Positions 1 to 6,102 of a stretch of DNA of 6,102 bases are shown piece by piece. Below the pieces are notes generated by a model, which did no database searches, was not told the origin of the DNA, and saw nothing but the letters and a program-made list of their open reading frames with translations. Both the position numbers and the translations under genes were made by a program. The stretch comes from an uncultured Rhodospirillales bacterium. Lineage in GTDB: Bacteria; Pseudomonadota; Alphaproteobacteria; Acetobacterales; Acetobacteraceae. The DNA lies in NCBI GenBank assembly GCA_903844785.1, contig CAIMVB010000126.1, positions 1 through 6,102 of the forward strand, written 5' to 3'. Position 1 is the first letter of the stretch, and each line of letters starts with the position of its first letter.

Positions 1-1351
1 GCCGCAAAAAAATAATCAACAGACGCGCTGATAACATGCCTAGAAGGACAGACAGAGAAAGCCCCGTCAGCGAACCCAATACCTGCCAGATCTCCATTCT
101 TCCCGCACGCTTGAGAAGAAACGGAGCCTTCACAGATACCGCATCACGAAGCGAAAAAAACGCGGTTGTCGGAATTGTGCCCGGTAGCCGGAATTGCGTT
201 GGTGGAAGCTTATCGCTTGCACGCAATAATTCCATGGAACGCTCTACCGTTTCGGACGAGAACCGCCATTTCCTTTGATCGGCGGGTCCATCGGCAACCA
301 GCACAACACTGCCAGCGCTATGCGTGAAAATTTCAAACACATTGCTGCCGACCAAGTGATTTGGAATTGCCTGCAGCGCTTCAATGCCGATACGTTCAAG
401 AACGCGGCGCAATTGCAGCGCAGCCAATTCGCCATGCGCGTCTCTCGTGACAGGCTGGAATTTTGATAAATCGAGCGTGCTGAGCGCGAGGTCTTGTCCC
501 GCCTGATCCCAGCTTGAAACACCAATCAGGAAACTTCTGATCGTATCCCGGGGTGAGCCCAAAGCCTCAAAGGATTGGCGTTGAGCAGCGGTTTCTTGCC
601 CAAGTAAGGCAAGAATGGCTTCCCGATCACGCGCTATGGCTTGCCGGGCTGGCAGCTTAATGCGCCATCCACCAGCAGCATTCCGAAGAAAAACCACGGA
701 AAGGCTTTCAAGGCTGTCCGCGATGGGGAGCGGCACGACCACTTCCCGCGCATCGGTCTGCCGAAACAGGTCCAGATCCGGGAACCGTATTGTCAGTAGG
801 TCCAGCAGGCGAAAATACTCGATCGTCCGCGCGAGCTTGTCTTCCGGCGAAGTTACCCGGTCATTTGCATCCGCAACCAATAGGCTTGCCGCCAAAGCCC
901 ATTGATCTTTGTCACTATCGCGCCCCAGATTGCCTGCGTTCAGAAAAGACCGCAGCGTTGATCGTGGCGTATCAGAACTGCCCACCATCTGCGTCTGAAG
1001 ACGCTGGCTGCGGGCACCAGTCCACCATTCCACACCTTCCCGCCTGCCAATGAAGCTTTGCCCATCCTCGGCAAGTATGAATTCGAAGCTGCCTTCCCTT
1101 TTATCTTCAGACCACCGCCCGCGAAGCAGCTTGCCTTCTGCCGCAGCCTCAATCTGCCCTGAGAGCAAAGGGTAGGACCCGCTGACCCGCGAGCCATCCT
1201 GAGAAAGGAGCATACGGGCACTGCCGGTTGCCCAATGCGTTTCCCAAGTGCCTGCCCAGAAATTTTGCGCGACAGATGGGAGGGCGGCCATAACAAAAAT
1301 AGAAAGCAGCAGAAGAAAACACGCGTCTTTAAGGGCGAGCGACTTGTTCAT
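1..1351 (-). CDS. MscS-family mechanosensitive channel, N-terminal part (partial, runs off left edge)
   Basis: From the ATG at 1351-1349 the minus frame is open for 450 codons to the window edge, with no stop. Residues 1-28 form a signal peptide: K3 and K8, a hydrophobic core at about 10-24 and an SVA cleavage site before Q29. Residues 30-112 are a Trp/Gly-rich, probably beta-structured domain (GTWETHW, GSYPLLSGQI, GRW, EWWTGAR). Two related modules follow, opening with TPRSTLRSFL (128-137) and SPRDTIRSFL (266-275). Then comes KWRFSSETVERSMELL (361-376) and a first membrane helix at about 421-448. From memory, the second module and the WxFSxETV stretch are typical of the periplasmic part of large MscS-like channels, which release solutes on hypo-osmotic shock. 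The pore helix and beta domain would lie outside the window, so the family call rests on the N-terminus alone. A weak Shine-Dalgarno (GGAAAAG) sits 6 bases before the ATG. Other secreted membrane proteins with this front end are possible. Confidence 0.75.
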   Translation of the reverse strand, partial: MNKSLALKDACFLLLLSIFVMAALPSVAQNFWAGTWETHWATGSARMLLSQDGSRVSGSYPLLSGQIEAAAEGKLLRGRWSEDKREGSFEFILAEDGQSFIGRREGVEWWTGARSQRLQTQMVGSSDTPRSTLRSFLNAGNLGRDSDKDQWALAASLLVADANDRVTSPEDKLARTIEYFRLLDLLTIRFPDLDLFRQTDAREVVVPLPIADSLESLSVVFLRNAAGGWRIKLPARQAIARDREAILALLGQETAAQRQSFEALGSPRDTIRSFLIGVSSWDQAGQDLALSTLDLSKFQPVTRDAHGELAALQLRRVLERIGIEALQAIPNHLVGSNVFEIFTHSAGSVVLVADGPADQRKWRFSSETVERSMELLRASDKLPPTQFRLPGTIPTTAFFSLRDAVSVKAPFLLKRAGRMEIWQVLGSLTGLSLSVLLGMLSARLLIIFLR

Positions 1352-1821
1352 TTATGTCTTTTCCAGAAACCGCAGCACTTCAGTTCGTCACAAGGTTGGG
1401 CTTAGACGTATTGTTCAGCAAGTGATTTTTATTATAATTGACTAATATTTTTATTTAATTTTTGTGTTTTGATCTCCGAATTTCTATTATTATGCAATAT
1501 TTCATTTAAAATAAGATTTTCCGCCAGCATAATTTGGAATGAGCGCGCATCAGCGCCGGTTGCCTGTAGAAGCTTCCGCCTGCCGATCACCCCGAATCGG
1601 CCCATACGGCGGCTACACCGCTCGGGCGAAACCTGCGCGCCTGATGTCGTGCTCCAAGGGCGCTTCAAGCCCCCGAAACCGCGCGCCCGGCTTTCGGCCG
1701 CCGCGAGGCACGCAAGCCTGAGGCTGCAGACAACAATGGCCAGCGCCAGCACGGTTCACGGGTGCATGCCCGCGCCTAATCCAAGGCGCCTATTTGTTTG
1801 TTACTTCAGGGTCTTCATTCA
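1352..1821. other. Intergenic region without a supportable gene
   Basis: This 470-base gap separates cysNC from the channel gene. It has two very different halves. About 1420-1535 is strongly AT-rich and is the likely promoter region of the channel gene. About 1536-1790 is clearly more GC-rich and full of short inverted repeats, for example CCGAT/ATCGG around 1583-1600 and GCGCC (1772-1776) with GGCGC (1785-1789). Open frames of 60-126 codons cross the block on both strands. They contradict each other, none has a recognisable motif, and they run from the GC-rich block into the AT-rich part or into cysNC. I therefore call none of them genes. The GCGCC/GGCGC hairpin lies 32 bases past the cysNC stop but has no U-tract, so no clear terminator for the cys operon is visible. 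Confidence 0.6.
1431..1436 (-). promoter_or_regulatory. Candidate -10 box for the channel gene
   Basis: Read on the minus strand this is an exact TATAAT, 79 bases upstream of the channel gene's ATG, inside an AT-rich stretch. The best -35 match at 16 bases spacing is TTAAAT, only 3 of 6 positions of TTGACA. In sequence this AT-rich a TATAAT can arise by chance, so the call is weak. Confidence 0.22.
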
Positions 1822-3684
1822 TCAACCACCAAGCCGAAGGCGCAGGTAATCCAGCACTGCGGCAGCGCTCTCCTGCGGGGTGCGGCCTGCCGTAGAAACC
1901 ACCAATTCAGCCGCTTCCGGTTCTTCGTAGGGGCTCGAAATACCGGTGAAATTCGGAATTTTGCCGTCAAGGGCTTTTTGATACAGGCCCTTGGGATCAC
2001 GCCTGATGCATTCTTCGACAGGCGTTTCCACAAAAATTTCGATAAACTCACCAGGCGCCATCATCTCACGCACCATTCTACGTTCTGCGCGGAAGGGGGA
2101 AATGAAGCTGCACAATACAATAGCACCAGCATCCAGGAATAATTTTGCCACTTCGCCAACACGGCGAATATTCTCAACCCGATCCTGATCGGTGAAACCA
2201 AGGTCGCGGTTCAAGCCAAGCCGTAAATTATCGCCGTCCAGGGAATAAGTGAGCCTTCCGTCGCGATGGAGCGCAGCCTCAACCAGCTTGGCAATGCTTG
2301 ACTTCCCCGAACCCGAAAGTCCGGTAAACCAAATGACTTGTGGCTGCTGGTTCAAAAGCGCAGCACGCGCGGCTTTGTCGACAAGAAAACCTTCCGCATG
2401 AATATGCGTCGCACGCCGCAGTGCGAAGCTGACCATCCCGGCACCGGCGGTTCGGTTGGTGTACCGATCGACCATGATAAAGGCGCCGGTAGCGCGGTTT
2501 TCAGTGTAAGGGTCGAAAGCTACCCTGCCGGATATTTCCAAATTGCAGAAAGCAATTTCGTTCAACGCTAGCTTCTTGGTTGGCGTCTGCTGCTGGGTGT
2601 TGATGTCCAGCCGATATTTAATCGATGTGACTGAAACCGGAACCCAGGCATGGCCAAACCGGGCAAGGTATTTACGCCCGGGGAGTAATGGCTCCTCATC
2701 CATCCACAGCAAATTGACTGCAAGCTGATCGGCCACTTCCGCGCGTGCCGCGGGTGGCACAAGCATATCACCGCGCGCGAGATCCAATTCATCAGCCAAG
2801 CAAATTGTCACCGCCTCGCCGGCGGAAGCGGTCGGCTGGTCGCCATCCGGCCCCAGGATCCGAGTGACCTGGCTTTGTCGCCCGGAATTGGCGACAACCA
2901 AGCTATCGCCAAGGGCAATCTGCCCTGACGCCACGGTGCCAGAGAAACCACGAAAATCCAGATTGGGCCGGTTCACCCATTGCACCTGAAACCGGAAAGG
3001 CTTGTCGCGCAGCCCGTAATCGACATCAACACTTTCCAGATATTCAGCGAGTGTCGGTCCGCTATACCACGGGGTCCTAGCGCTACTGGTCGTGACATTG
3101 TCACCAAAGCGCGCCGATACCGGGATGGGCTGCGTTTCGCTGAAATGAAGATCGGCGGAAAACTTATTCCAATCTTCGACAATCTTGGCAAACTGCGCTT
3201 CATCAAACTCGATAAGATCTATCTTGTTGACCGCCAAAACCAGATGTTTGATGCCAAGCAACGAACAAATTGTCGCATGTCTGCGCGTTTGGGTGACAAT
3301 CCCTTTACGCGCATCAACCAGAATCACCGCAAGATCTGAATTGGATGCGCCAGTCGCCATATTGCGCGTATATTGTTCATGGCCTGGCGTATCAGCCACA
3401 ATAAAACTGCGCCGCTGGGTCGCGAAATAACGATAGGCGACATCAATCGTAATGCCTTGCTGCCGCTCTGCCTCCAGCCCATCAACCAGCAATGCCAGGT
3501 CAACTTCTTCGCCAACCGTCCCATGGCGGCGGCTATCGCGCGCCAGGGTTTCCAGAGTATCTTCAGCAATCAAGCGGCTATCATGCAGCAGGCGGCCAAT
3601 CAGCGTTGATTTTCCGTCATCCACCGAACCGCAGGTGAGAAAGCGCAAAAGGCCACGGCCTTCTTCAATGCGCTGGTTGCTCAA
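1822..3684 (-). CDS. cysNC: Bifunctional sulfate adenylyltransferase subunit 1 / adenylylsulfate kinase (CysN-CysC fusion)
   Basis: 620 residues with both halves intact. The CysN part is an EF-Tu-like GTPase: P-loop GSVDDGKST (19-27), switch I region ending in [13 protein letters not shown] (75-87), DTPGH (98-102) and NKID (153-156), followed by beta-barrel domains to about 420. It uses GTP hydrolysis to drive APS formation by CysD. The CysC part (about 430-620) has its own P-loop GLSGSGKSS (455-463), DGDN (483-486), the [14 protein letters not shown] stretch (527-540; S529 matches the serine of the APS kinase family) and DPKGLYQKA (563-571). It phosphorylates APS to PAPS. Cytoplasmic. The start is TTG (3684-3682), overlapping the cysD stop as TTGA. 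No ATG lies near the N-terminus, and a good Shine-Dalgarno precedes the TTG. The fusion is known from rhizobial NodQ and many other proteobacteria; nothing here indicates a Nod-factor role. Confidence 0.96.
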   Translation of the reverse strand: MSNQRIEEGRGLLRFLTCGSVDDGKSTLIGRLLHDSRLIAEDTLETLARDSRRHGTVGEEVDLALLVDGLEAERQQGITIDVAYRYFATQRRSFIVADTPGHEQYTRNMATGASNSDLAVILVDARKGIVTQTRRHATICSLLGIKHLVLAVNKIDLIEFDEAQFAKIVEDWNKFSADLHFSETQPIPVSARFGDNVTTSSARTPWYSGPTLAEYLESVDVDYGLRDKPFRFQVQWVNRPNLDFRGFSGTVASGQIALGDSLVVANSGRQSQVTRILGPDGDQPTASAGEAVTICLADELDLARGDMLVPPAARAEVADQLAVNLLWMDEEPLLPGRKYLARFGHAWVPVSVTSIKYRLDINTQQQTPTKKLALNEIAFCNLEISGRVAFDPYTENRATGAFIMVDRYTNRTAGAGMVSFALRRATHIHAEGFLVDKAARAALLNQQPQVIWFTGLSGSGKSSIAKLVEAALHRDGRLTYSLDGDNLRLGLNRDLGFTDQDRVENIRRVGEVAKLFLDAGAIVLCSFISPFRAERRMVREMMAPGEFIEIFVETPVEECIRRDPKGLYQKALDGKIPNFTGISSPYEEPEAAELVVSTAGRTPQESAAAVLDYLRLRLGG

Positions 3685-4601
3685 AAGTAACCCTCCCGCT
3701 TCTTGCGTTCCATCGAAGCGTCCTGATCCTGGTCAATCAATCTGCCAGCGCGCTCAGAAAGGCAGCTTGAACGCAGTTCATGGATCACGTCATCAACCGT
3801 CTGCGCCCGGCTTTCATGGGCGGCTGTCAAAGGCCAATCTCCCATGGTGCGAAATCTAACCCAAAGCTGTTCCGCCTGCTCATCTGGCTTGAGGGGCATG
3901 CGGTCATCATCGCGCATAATCAGCATACCATCGCGCCGCAAAACCGGGCGAAGGGCCGCGTAATAGAGCGGCACCAGCGGTATTTCTTCCGCCGCGATAT
4001 AATCCCAGACATCAAATTCGGTCCAATTTGAAAGGGGGAACACGCGCATCCCCTCCCCCTTATCAATGCGGGTATTGAACAGCCCCCAAAGCTCTGGCCT
4101 TTGGTTGCGCGGGTCCCAAATATGGCCCGCTGAGCGATGGCTGAAGACACGCTCCTTGGCGCGGGCCTTTTCCTCATCGCGCCGCGCCCCGCCAATCGCC
4201 GCGTCAAAGCCATGGGCATCAAGCGCCTGCTTCAACGCCTCAGTCGCCATGACATGCATATGAACTTGGCTGCCATGATCTATCGGGTTGATCCCGCGTG
4301 CCAAGCCTTCGGGGTTGGTGTGAACAATTAGGTCAAGCTTGAGTTCAGCGACGCGACGCTTCCTGAATTCCAGCATGTCGCGAAAATCCCAACCTGTCGC
4401 AATATGCAGGCAAGGGAAAGGCAGGCGCCCAGGTGCGAATGCCTTAAGCGCAAGGTGCAAAACAACAGAACTATCCTTGCCAATAGAATAAAGCAGCACC
4501 GGGTTCCGGAAGCTGGCCAGCGTTTCCCGCAGGATGCCTATCGCTTCCGCCTCAAGGCGACGAAGATGGGGCGATAGACTTGGCTTTGATACACTAACCA
4601 T
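3681..4601 (-). CDS. cysD: Sulfate adenylyltransferase subunit 2 (ATP sulfurylase small subunit)
   Basis: 306 residues, a normal CysD length. CysD is the adenylyl-transferring subunit: with GTPase CysN it makes APS from sulfate and ATP in the cytoplasm. The ATP-pyrophosphatase P-loop YSIGKDSSV is at 38-46. Other family blocks are LVHTNPEG (91-99 region), [21 protein letters not shown] (131-151), [11 protein letters not shown] (162-172), [17 protein letters not shown] (186-202), RPVLRRDGM (218-226), [12 protein letters not shown] (248-259) and the C-terminal [11 protein letters not shown]. One oddity: the usual LHxDTxW reads LHIATGW (65-71), so Asp is replaced by Ala68 (codon GCG). The ATG at 4601-4599 puts the N-terminus close to the E. 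coli form. No strong Shine-Dalgarno precedes it, only GGGG at about -13. It is the first gene of the cysD-cysNC unit, whose cistrons overlap by 4 bases (TTGA). Confidence 0.96.
   Translation of the reverse strand: MVSVSKPSLSPHLRRLEAEAIGILRETLASFRNPVLLYSIGKDSSVVLHLALKAFAPGRLPFPCLHIATGWDFRDMLEFRKRRVAELKLDLIVHTNPEGLARGINPIDHGSQVHMHVMATEALKQALDAHGFDAAIGGARRDEEKARAKERVFSHRSAGHIWDPRNQRPELWGLFNTRIDKGEGMRVFPLSNWTEFDVWDYIAAEEIPLVPLYYAALRPVLRRDGMLIMRDDDRMPLKPDEQAEQLWVRFRTMGDWPLTAAHESRAQTVDDVIHELRSSCLSERAGRLIDQDQDASMERKKREGYF
3691..3697 (-). promoter_or_regulatory. Ribosome binding site fixing the TTG start of cysNC
   Basis: On the minus strand this reads GGGAGGG. The core GGAGG (3692-3696) lies 7 bases before the TTG, within the last codons of cysD. 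A strong site at ideal spacing supports the non-ATG start and translational coupling to cysD. Confidence 0.75.
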
Positions 4602-4644
4602 GCAGCACAGCCCCGAATGACTGAATTGATATTAAAATGGATAT

Positions 4645-4691
4645 AAATTTCATTTTTAAAGCATTATATTGATTTTGTAATTATGAAATTT
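4645..4691. repeat. Perfect 9-base inverted repeat in the cysD leader
   Basis: AAATTTCAT at 4645-4653 and ATGAAATTT at 4683-4691 are exact reverse complements separated by 29 bases, centred about 67 bases upstream of the cysD ATG. The arms bracket an exact TATAAT on the cysD strand, an arrangement that would suit an operator. The sequence is very AT-rich, so chance is a real alternative. The arms are too far apart and too AT-rich for a stable RNA hairpin. Confidence 0.4.
4663..4668 (-). promoter_or_regulatory. Candidate -10 box for the cysD-cysNC operon
   Basis: An exact TATAAT on the minus strand, 61 bases upstream of the cysD ATG and between the arms of the inverted repeat. No good -35 hexamer lies 16-18 bases further upstream (AAATTT is what is there at 17). 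If it is used, an activator could compensate for the poor -35; many proteobacteria control sulfur genes with LysR-type CysB, but I see no defined CysB site. Confidence 0.28.
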
Positions 4692-4840
4692 TTGAAGCAA
4701 ATTTGGCGCTTCACTGGGCCGTTTGGAACATCGCCAATCGGTTCATATCTAAATCAGCGCTAAGGTTCGAAGTCTAAACCTGACCGAACGCTTCAATTTG
4801 CAGCAGCGCTATGAGTCGATTGCTCGTTTTTGATCAGAAC

Positions 4841-4877
4841 AAAAAGGCGATCTGGACAAGCGGACAGATCGCCTTTT
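4841..4877 (-). terminator. Intrinsic terminator of the SDR gene
   Basis: AAAAGGCGATCTG (4842-4854) and CAGATCGCCTTTT (4865-4877) form a perfect 13-base-pair stem around a 10-base loop (4855-4864). On the minus strand it begins 16 bases after the SDR stop, and its 3' side ends in five T. The other strand has four T, so it may also stop transcription from the opposite direction, though no plus-strand gene is seen here. It separates the SDR unit from the cys operon. Confidence 0.9.
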
Positions 4878-4892
4878 GCGTCAGAAGCGCCC

Positions 4893-5684
4893 TTACTGCG
4901 TCGTGCCGCCCGAAACCCCCGCCGGTGCCGCGGTGCGCCCGCCATCCACGGTATATTCCCCGCCCGTCATATTGCTGGCCAGGTCGGACAGCAGGAACAG
5001 CACCAAATTGGCCACTTCCTCGGCCGTGCCATAGCGCCGCAGCGGGATCCCCGCCGCGTAGCGTTCCTCGACACTTTTCGGATTATTGGGCGACACTTGG
5101 CGGGAGACTTCCTCAATCATTCGCGTCGCGATTGGGCCGGGGCAGACGGCATTGACGCGTATGCCATGCGGACCAACTTCCCCCGCGACACTCTTGGTCA
5201 GCCCATTCACCGCATGTTTGGAAGCGGAATAGGCCGCCATGCCGGGTGAGCCGACAAGCCCCGCGATGGAAGCGGTATTCACAACCGTGCCGCGGCCAGC
5301 CGCGATCATCACTGGCAGAACGTGGCGGAGACCCAGAAACACGCCCTTCACATTCACGGCCATGATCTGGTCGAACACGGCTTCCTCATATTCGGCAAGG
5401 CGCGCGACGCGGCCTTCAATCCCGGCGTTATTATGGAAGCAATCAATCGCGCCGAAGCGGTCCAGCGCTGCCTTCACATAGGCCGCGACATCGGCGGATT
5501 TGGTGACATCAGCGGTGCGGAAAAGCGCTGATGCGCCAAGGGAGGCTGCCAGAGCCTCTCCAGCCGCGGCATCCCGGTCCACGATCACCACCTTGCCGCC
5601 ACGCGCGACAAAACCGCGCGCCACTGCCGCGCCTATGCCATTGGCGCCGCCCGTCACAATGCCAACCTTGCCTGAAAAATCCAT
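4893..5684 (-). CDS. Classical short-chain dehydrogenase/reductase, substrate unknown
   Basis: 263 residues, a typical length for a cytoplasmic classical SDR that oxidises or reduces alcohol/keto groups with NAD(P). Cofactor-binding TGGANGIG is at 11-18. The acidic residue after the second strand (VIVDRD, D36) suggests NAD rather than NADP. D59-V60 contacts the adenine ring in this family, and NNAG is at 85-88. The catalytic tetrad is complete: N111, S139, Y152 and K156 (YSASK). CPGPIATRM follows at 181-189, and the usual C-terminal TGGEYTVDGG at 240-249. A 14-residue Ala/Gly/Thr-rich tail after it is slightly unusual. The ATG is supported by a strong Shine-Dalgarno. The gene lies 89 bases after malate synthase G and ends at a strong terminator. 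Nothing in the sequence fixes the substrate; the proximity to glyoxylate metabolism is suggestive only. Confidence 0.93.
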   Translation of the reverse strand: MDFSGKVGIVTGGANGIGAAVARGFVARGGKVVIVDRDAAAGEALAASLGASALFRTADVTKSADVAAYVKAALDRFGAIDCFHNNAGIEGRVARLAEYEEAVFDQIMAVNVKGVFLGLRHVLPVMIAAGRGTVVNTASIAGLVGSPGMAAYSASKHAVNGLTKSVAGEVGPHGIRVNAVCPGPIATRMIEEVSRQVSPNNPKSVEERYAAGIPLRRYGTAEEVANLVLFLLSDLASNMTGGEYTVDGGRTAAPAGVSGGTTQ

Positions 5685-5692
5685 GATGCGTT

Positions 5693-5698
5693 CCTCCT
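5693..5698 (-). promoter_or_regulatory. Ribosome binding site of the SDR gene
   Basis: AGGAGG on the minus strand, 8 bases before the ATG. It is a near-consensus site that settles the start codon. The hairpin at 5702-5721 ends only three bases upstream of it. Confidence 0.8.
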
Positions 5699-5701
5699 GC
5701 T

Positions 5702-5721
5702 CGGGCGGTTACTGCCGCCCG
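5702..5721 (-). other. Short GC-rich hairpin just upstream of the SDR ribosome binding site
   Basis: CGGGCGG (5702-5708) and CCGCCCG (5715-5721) form a perfect 7-base-pair stem with a 6-base loop. No T-run follows on either strand. As RNA it would sit immediately 5' of the Shine-Dalgarno without covering it. It could protect a processed 5' end or influence translation; no function can be assigned from sequence. Confidence 0.4.
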
Positions 5722-5736
5722 CTTCGCATCATGCTT

Positions 5737-5766
5737 GCGCCGCTTGCCGGGAAAGACAAGCGGCGC
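5737..5766 (-). terminator. Terminator-like hairpin after malate synthase G (no U-tract)
   Basis: GCGCCGCTTG (5737-5746) and CAAGCGGCGC (5757-5766) form a perfect 10-base-pair stem with a 10-base loop, starting 7 bases after the malate synthase stop. On the minus strand it is followed by AAGCATGATG, not by T. It may therefore be a weak or Rho-assisted terminator, or a 3'-end stabiliser between two cistrons of one transcript. Confidence 0.4.
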
Positions 5767-5773
5767 CGGGATA

Positions 5774-6102
5774 CTACCCCGCCGCCTTGGCTTCGCGCCG
5801 GCGCGCCGTCAGCACAAATTCGGTATAGCCATTGGGCTGTTCGCGGCCCTTCAGCACCAGATCGCAAGCGCCCTTGAAGGCCGGCCCATCAAAGCCCGGC
5901 GCCATGGGGCGATAGGCCGCATCCCCAGCATTTTGCCGATCCACCACGCCCGCCATGCGCTTCATGGTTTCCATGACCTGCGCTTCGCTGACAACGCCAT
6001 GGCGGAGCCAATTGGCGATGTGCTGGCTGCTGATGCGAAGCGTCGCACGGTCTTCCATCAACCCGACAGCAGTGATGTCCGGCACCTTGGACCAGCCAAC
6101 CC
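5774..6102 (-). CDS. glcB: Malate synthase G, C-terminal end (partial, cut by right edge)
   Basis: 108 residues plus a TAG stop at 5776-5774; the frame is open to the window edge, so the true start lies outside. A GTG at 6085-6083 falls inside the conserved stretch [22 protein letters not shown] and is not a start. The fragment carries the family signature [21 protein letters not shown] and then [26 protein letters not shown] and [10 protein letters not shown]. The Asp of MEDR corresponds, from memory, to the catalytic base (Asp631 in E. coli MSG, Asp633 in the M. tuberculosis enzyme). Malate synthase G condenses glyoxylate with acetyl-CoA to malate in the cytoplasm, in the glyoxylate shunt or glycolate use. 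Small departures from the usual sequence are FDGPAF where FDxSIAF is common, and YTEFVL where YTEPIL is common. Two hairpins and the SDR gene follow. Confidence 0.95.
   Translation of the reverse strand, partial: VGWSKVPDITAVGLMEDRATLRISSQHIANWLRHGVVSEAQVMETMKRMAGVVDRQNAGDAAYRPMAPGFDGPAFKGACDLVLKGREQPNGYTEFVLTARRREAKAAG

Larger units (their letters stand above)
4602..4840. other. Leader region upstream of cysD
   Basis: No gene is visible here. About 4621-4695 is markedly AT-rich and holds the inverted repeat and TATAAT listed separately. The rest, up to the SDR terminator, has ordinary composition with a few short imperfect repeats, such as CAGCGCTA twice (around 4756 and 4804). A 19-codon frame on the minus strand (4653-4594) overlaps the cysD start, but it lacks a ribosome binding site. 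Because the upstream gene ends in a terminator, the cysD promoter most likely lies in this stretch. Confidence 0.6.

Noticed and set aside
940..1296. 118-codon minus frame and other short frames within 1-1351
   Set aside because: They are out-of-frame shadows of the 450-codon open frame that starts at 1351 and shows a signal peptide, repeated modules and a membrane helix.
1740..1790. Possible tRNA-like T-arm (GCACGGTTCACGGGTGC)
   Set aside because: The stem pairs only 4 bases, the loop does not fit the T-loop pattern, and no acceptor or anticodon arm can be built around it.
1432..1849. Overlapping open frames on both strands (1469-1849 plus, 1539-1721 plus, 1432-1752 minus) as possible genes
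   Set aside because: They overlap each other in opposing frames, show no motif or ribosome binding site, are rich in Arg/Ser/Ala/Pro as expected of GC-rich shadow frames, and cross into cysNC or the AT-rich leader.
1822..3684. Nodulation gene nodQ (with cysD as nodP)
   Set aside because: The domain layout is the same as NodQ, but no nodulation genes are nearby and the fusion is widespread in ordinary sulfate assimilation.
4594..4653. 19-codon minus-strand frame overlapping the cysD start ([19 protein letters not shown]), as a leader peptide
   Set aside because: No Shine-Dalgarno precedes it, it has no cysteine codons as a sulfur attenuator would be expected to have, and no terminator/antiterminator pair follows.
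5774..6085. Stand-alone 103-residue protein starting at GTG 6085
   Set aside because: The frame continues upstream to the window edge through conserved malate synthase G sequence (VGWSKV), so this is the end of a larger gene.
1..6102. CRISPR array, insertion sequence or toxin-antitoxin/defence system
   Set aside because: No regularly spaced repeats, no transposase motifs or terminal inverted repeats with target duplications, and no small gene pair with recognisable toxin or defence motifs were seen on either strand.

Overview
The window looks like moderately GC-rich (mid-50s % by eye) proteobacterial chromosome, most likely alphaproteobacterial. This rests on the NodQ-type CysN-CysC fusion, the form of the malate synthase G C-terminus, and a MscS-type channel N-terminus of a kind I associate with alphaproteobacteria. 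The taxonomic call is an inference from general family resemblance. Every gene I can support lies on the minus strand, so transcription runs from right to left.

Layout in transcription order: (1) 6102-5774 is the C-terminal 108 residues of malate synthase G (glyoxylate shunt), cut by the right edge. (2) An 89-base gap holds two perfect hairpins and then a strong Shine-Dalgarno. (3) 5684-4893 is a complete classical SDR oxidoreductase of unknown substrate, closed by a strong intrinsic terminator at 4841-4877. (4) 4892-4602 is a leader with a very AT-rich core, an exact TATAAT and a perfect 9-base inverted repeat. (5) 4601-1822 is the sulfate-activation pair cysD and cysNC, translationally coupled by a TTGA overlap with a TTG start. 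(6) 1821-1352 is about 470 bases with no supportable gene: an AT-rich part next to a GC-rich, hairpin-prone block of unknown nature. (7) 1351-1 is the N-terminal 450 residues of a secreted, membrane-anchored protein that resembles the periplasmic part of MscS-family mechanosensitive channels. It runs off the left edge with no stop.

Functionally, CysD and CysNC together convert sulfate and ATP to APS (GTP-driven) and then to PAPS, which feeds cysteine synthesis and any sulfotransferases. Malate synthase and the SDR are a separate metabolic unit upstream of a terminator. The channel gene is separated from the cys operon by a long gap and probably has its own promoter.

I found no convincing new multi-gene system. 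The points most worth checking are the uncharacterised GC-rich block at about 1536-1790, the D-to-A change in the conserved LHxDT motif of CysD, the cysD operator-like repeat, and the domain layout of the partial channel protein.
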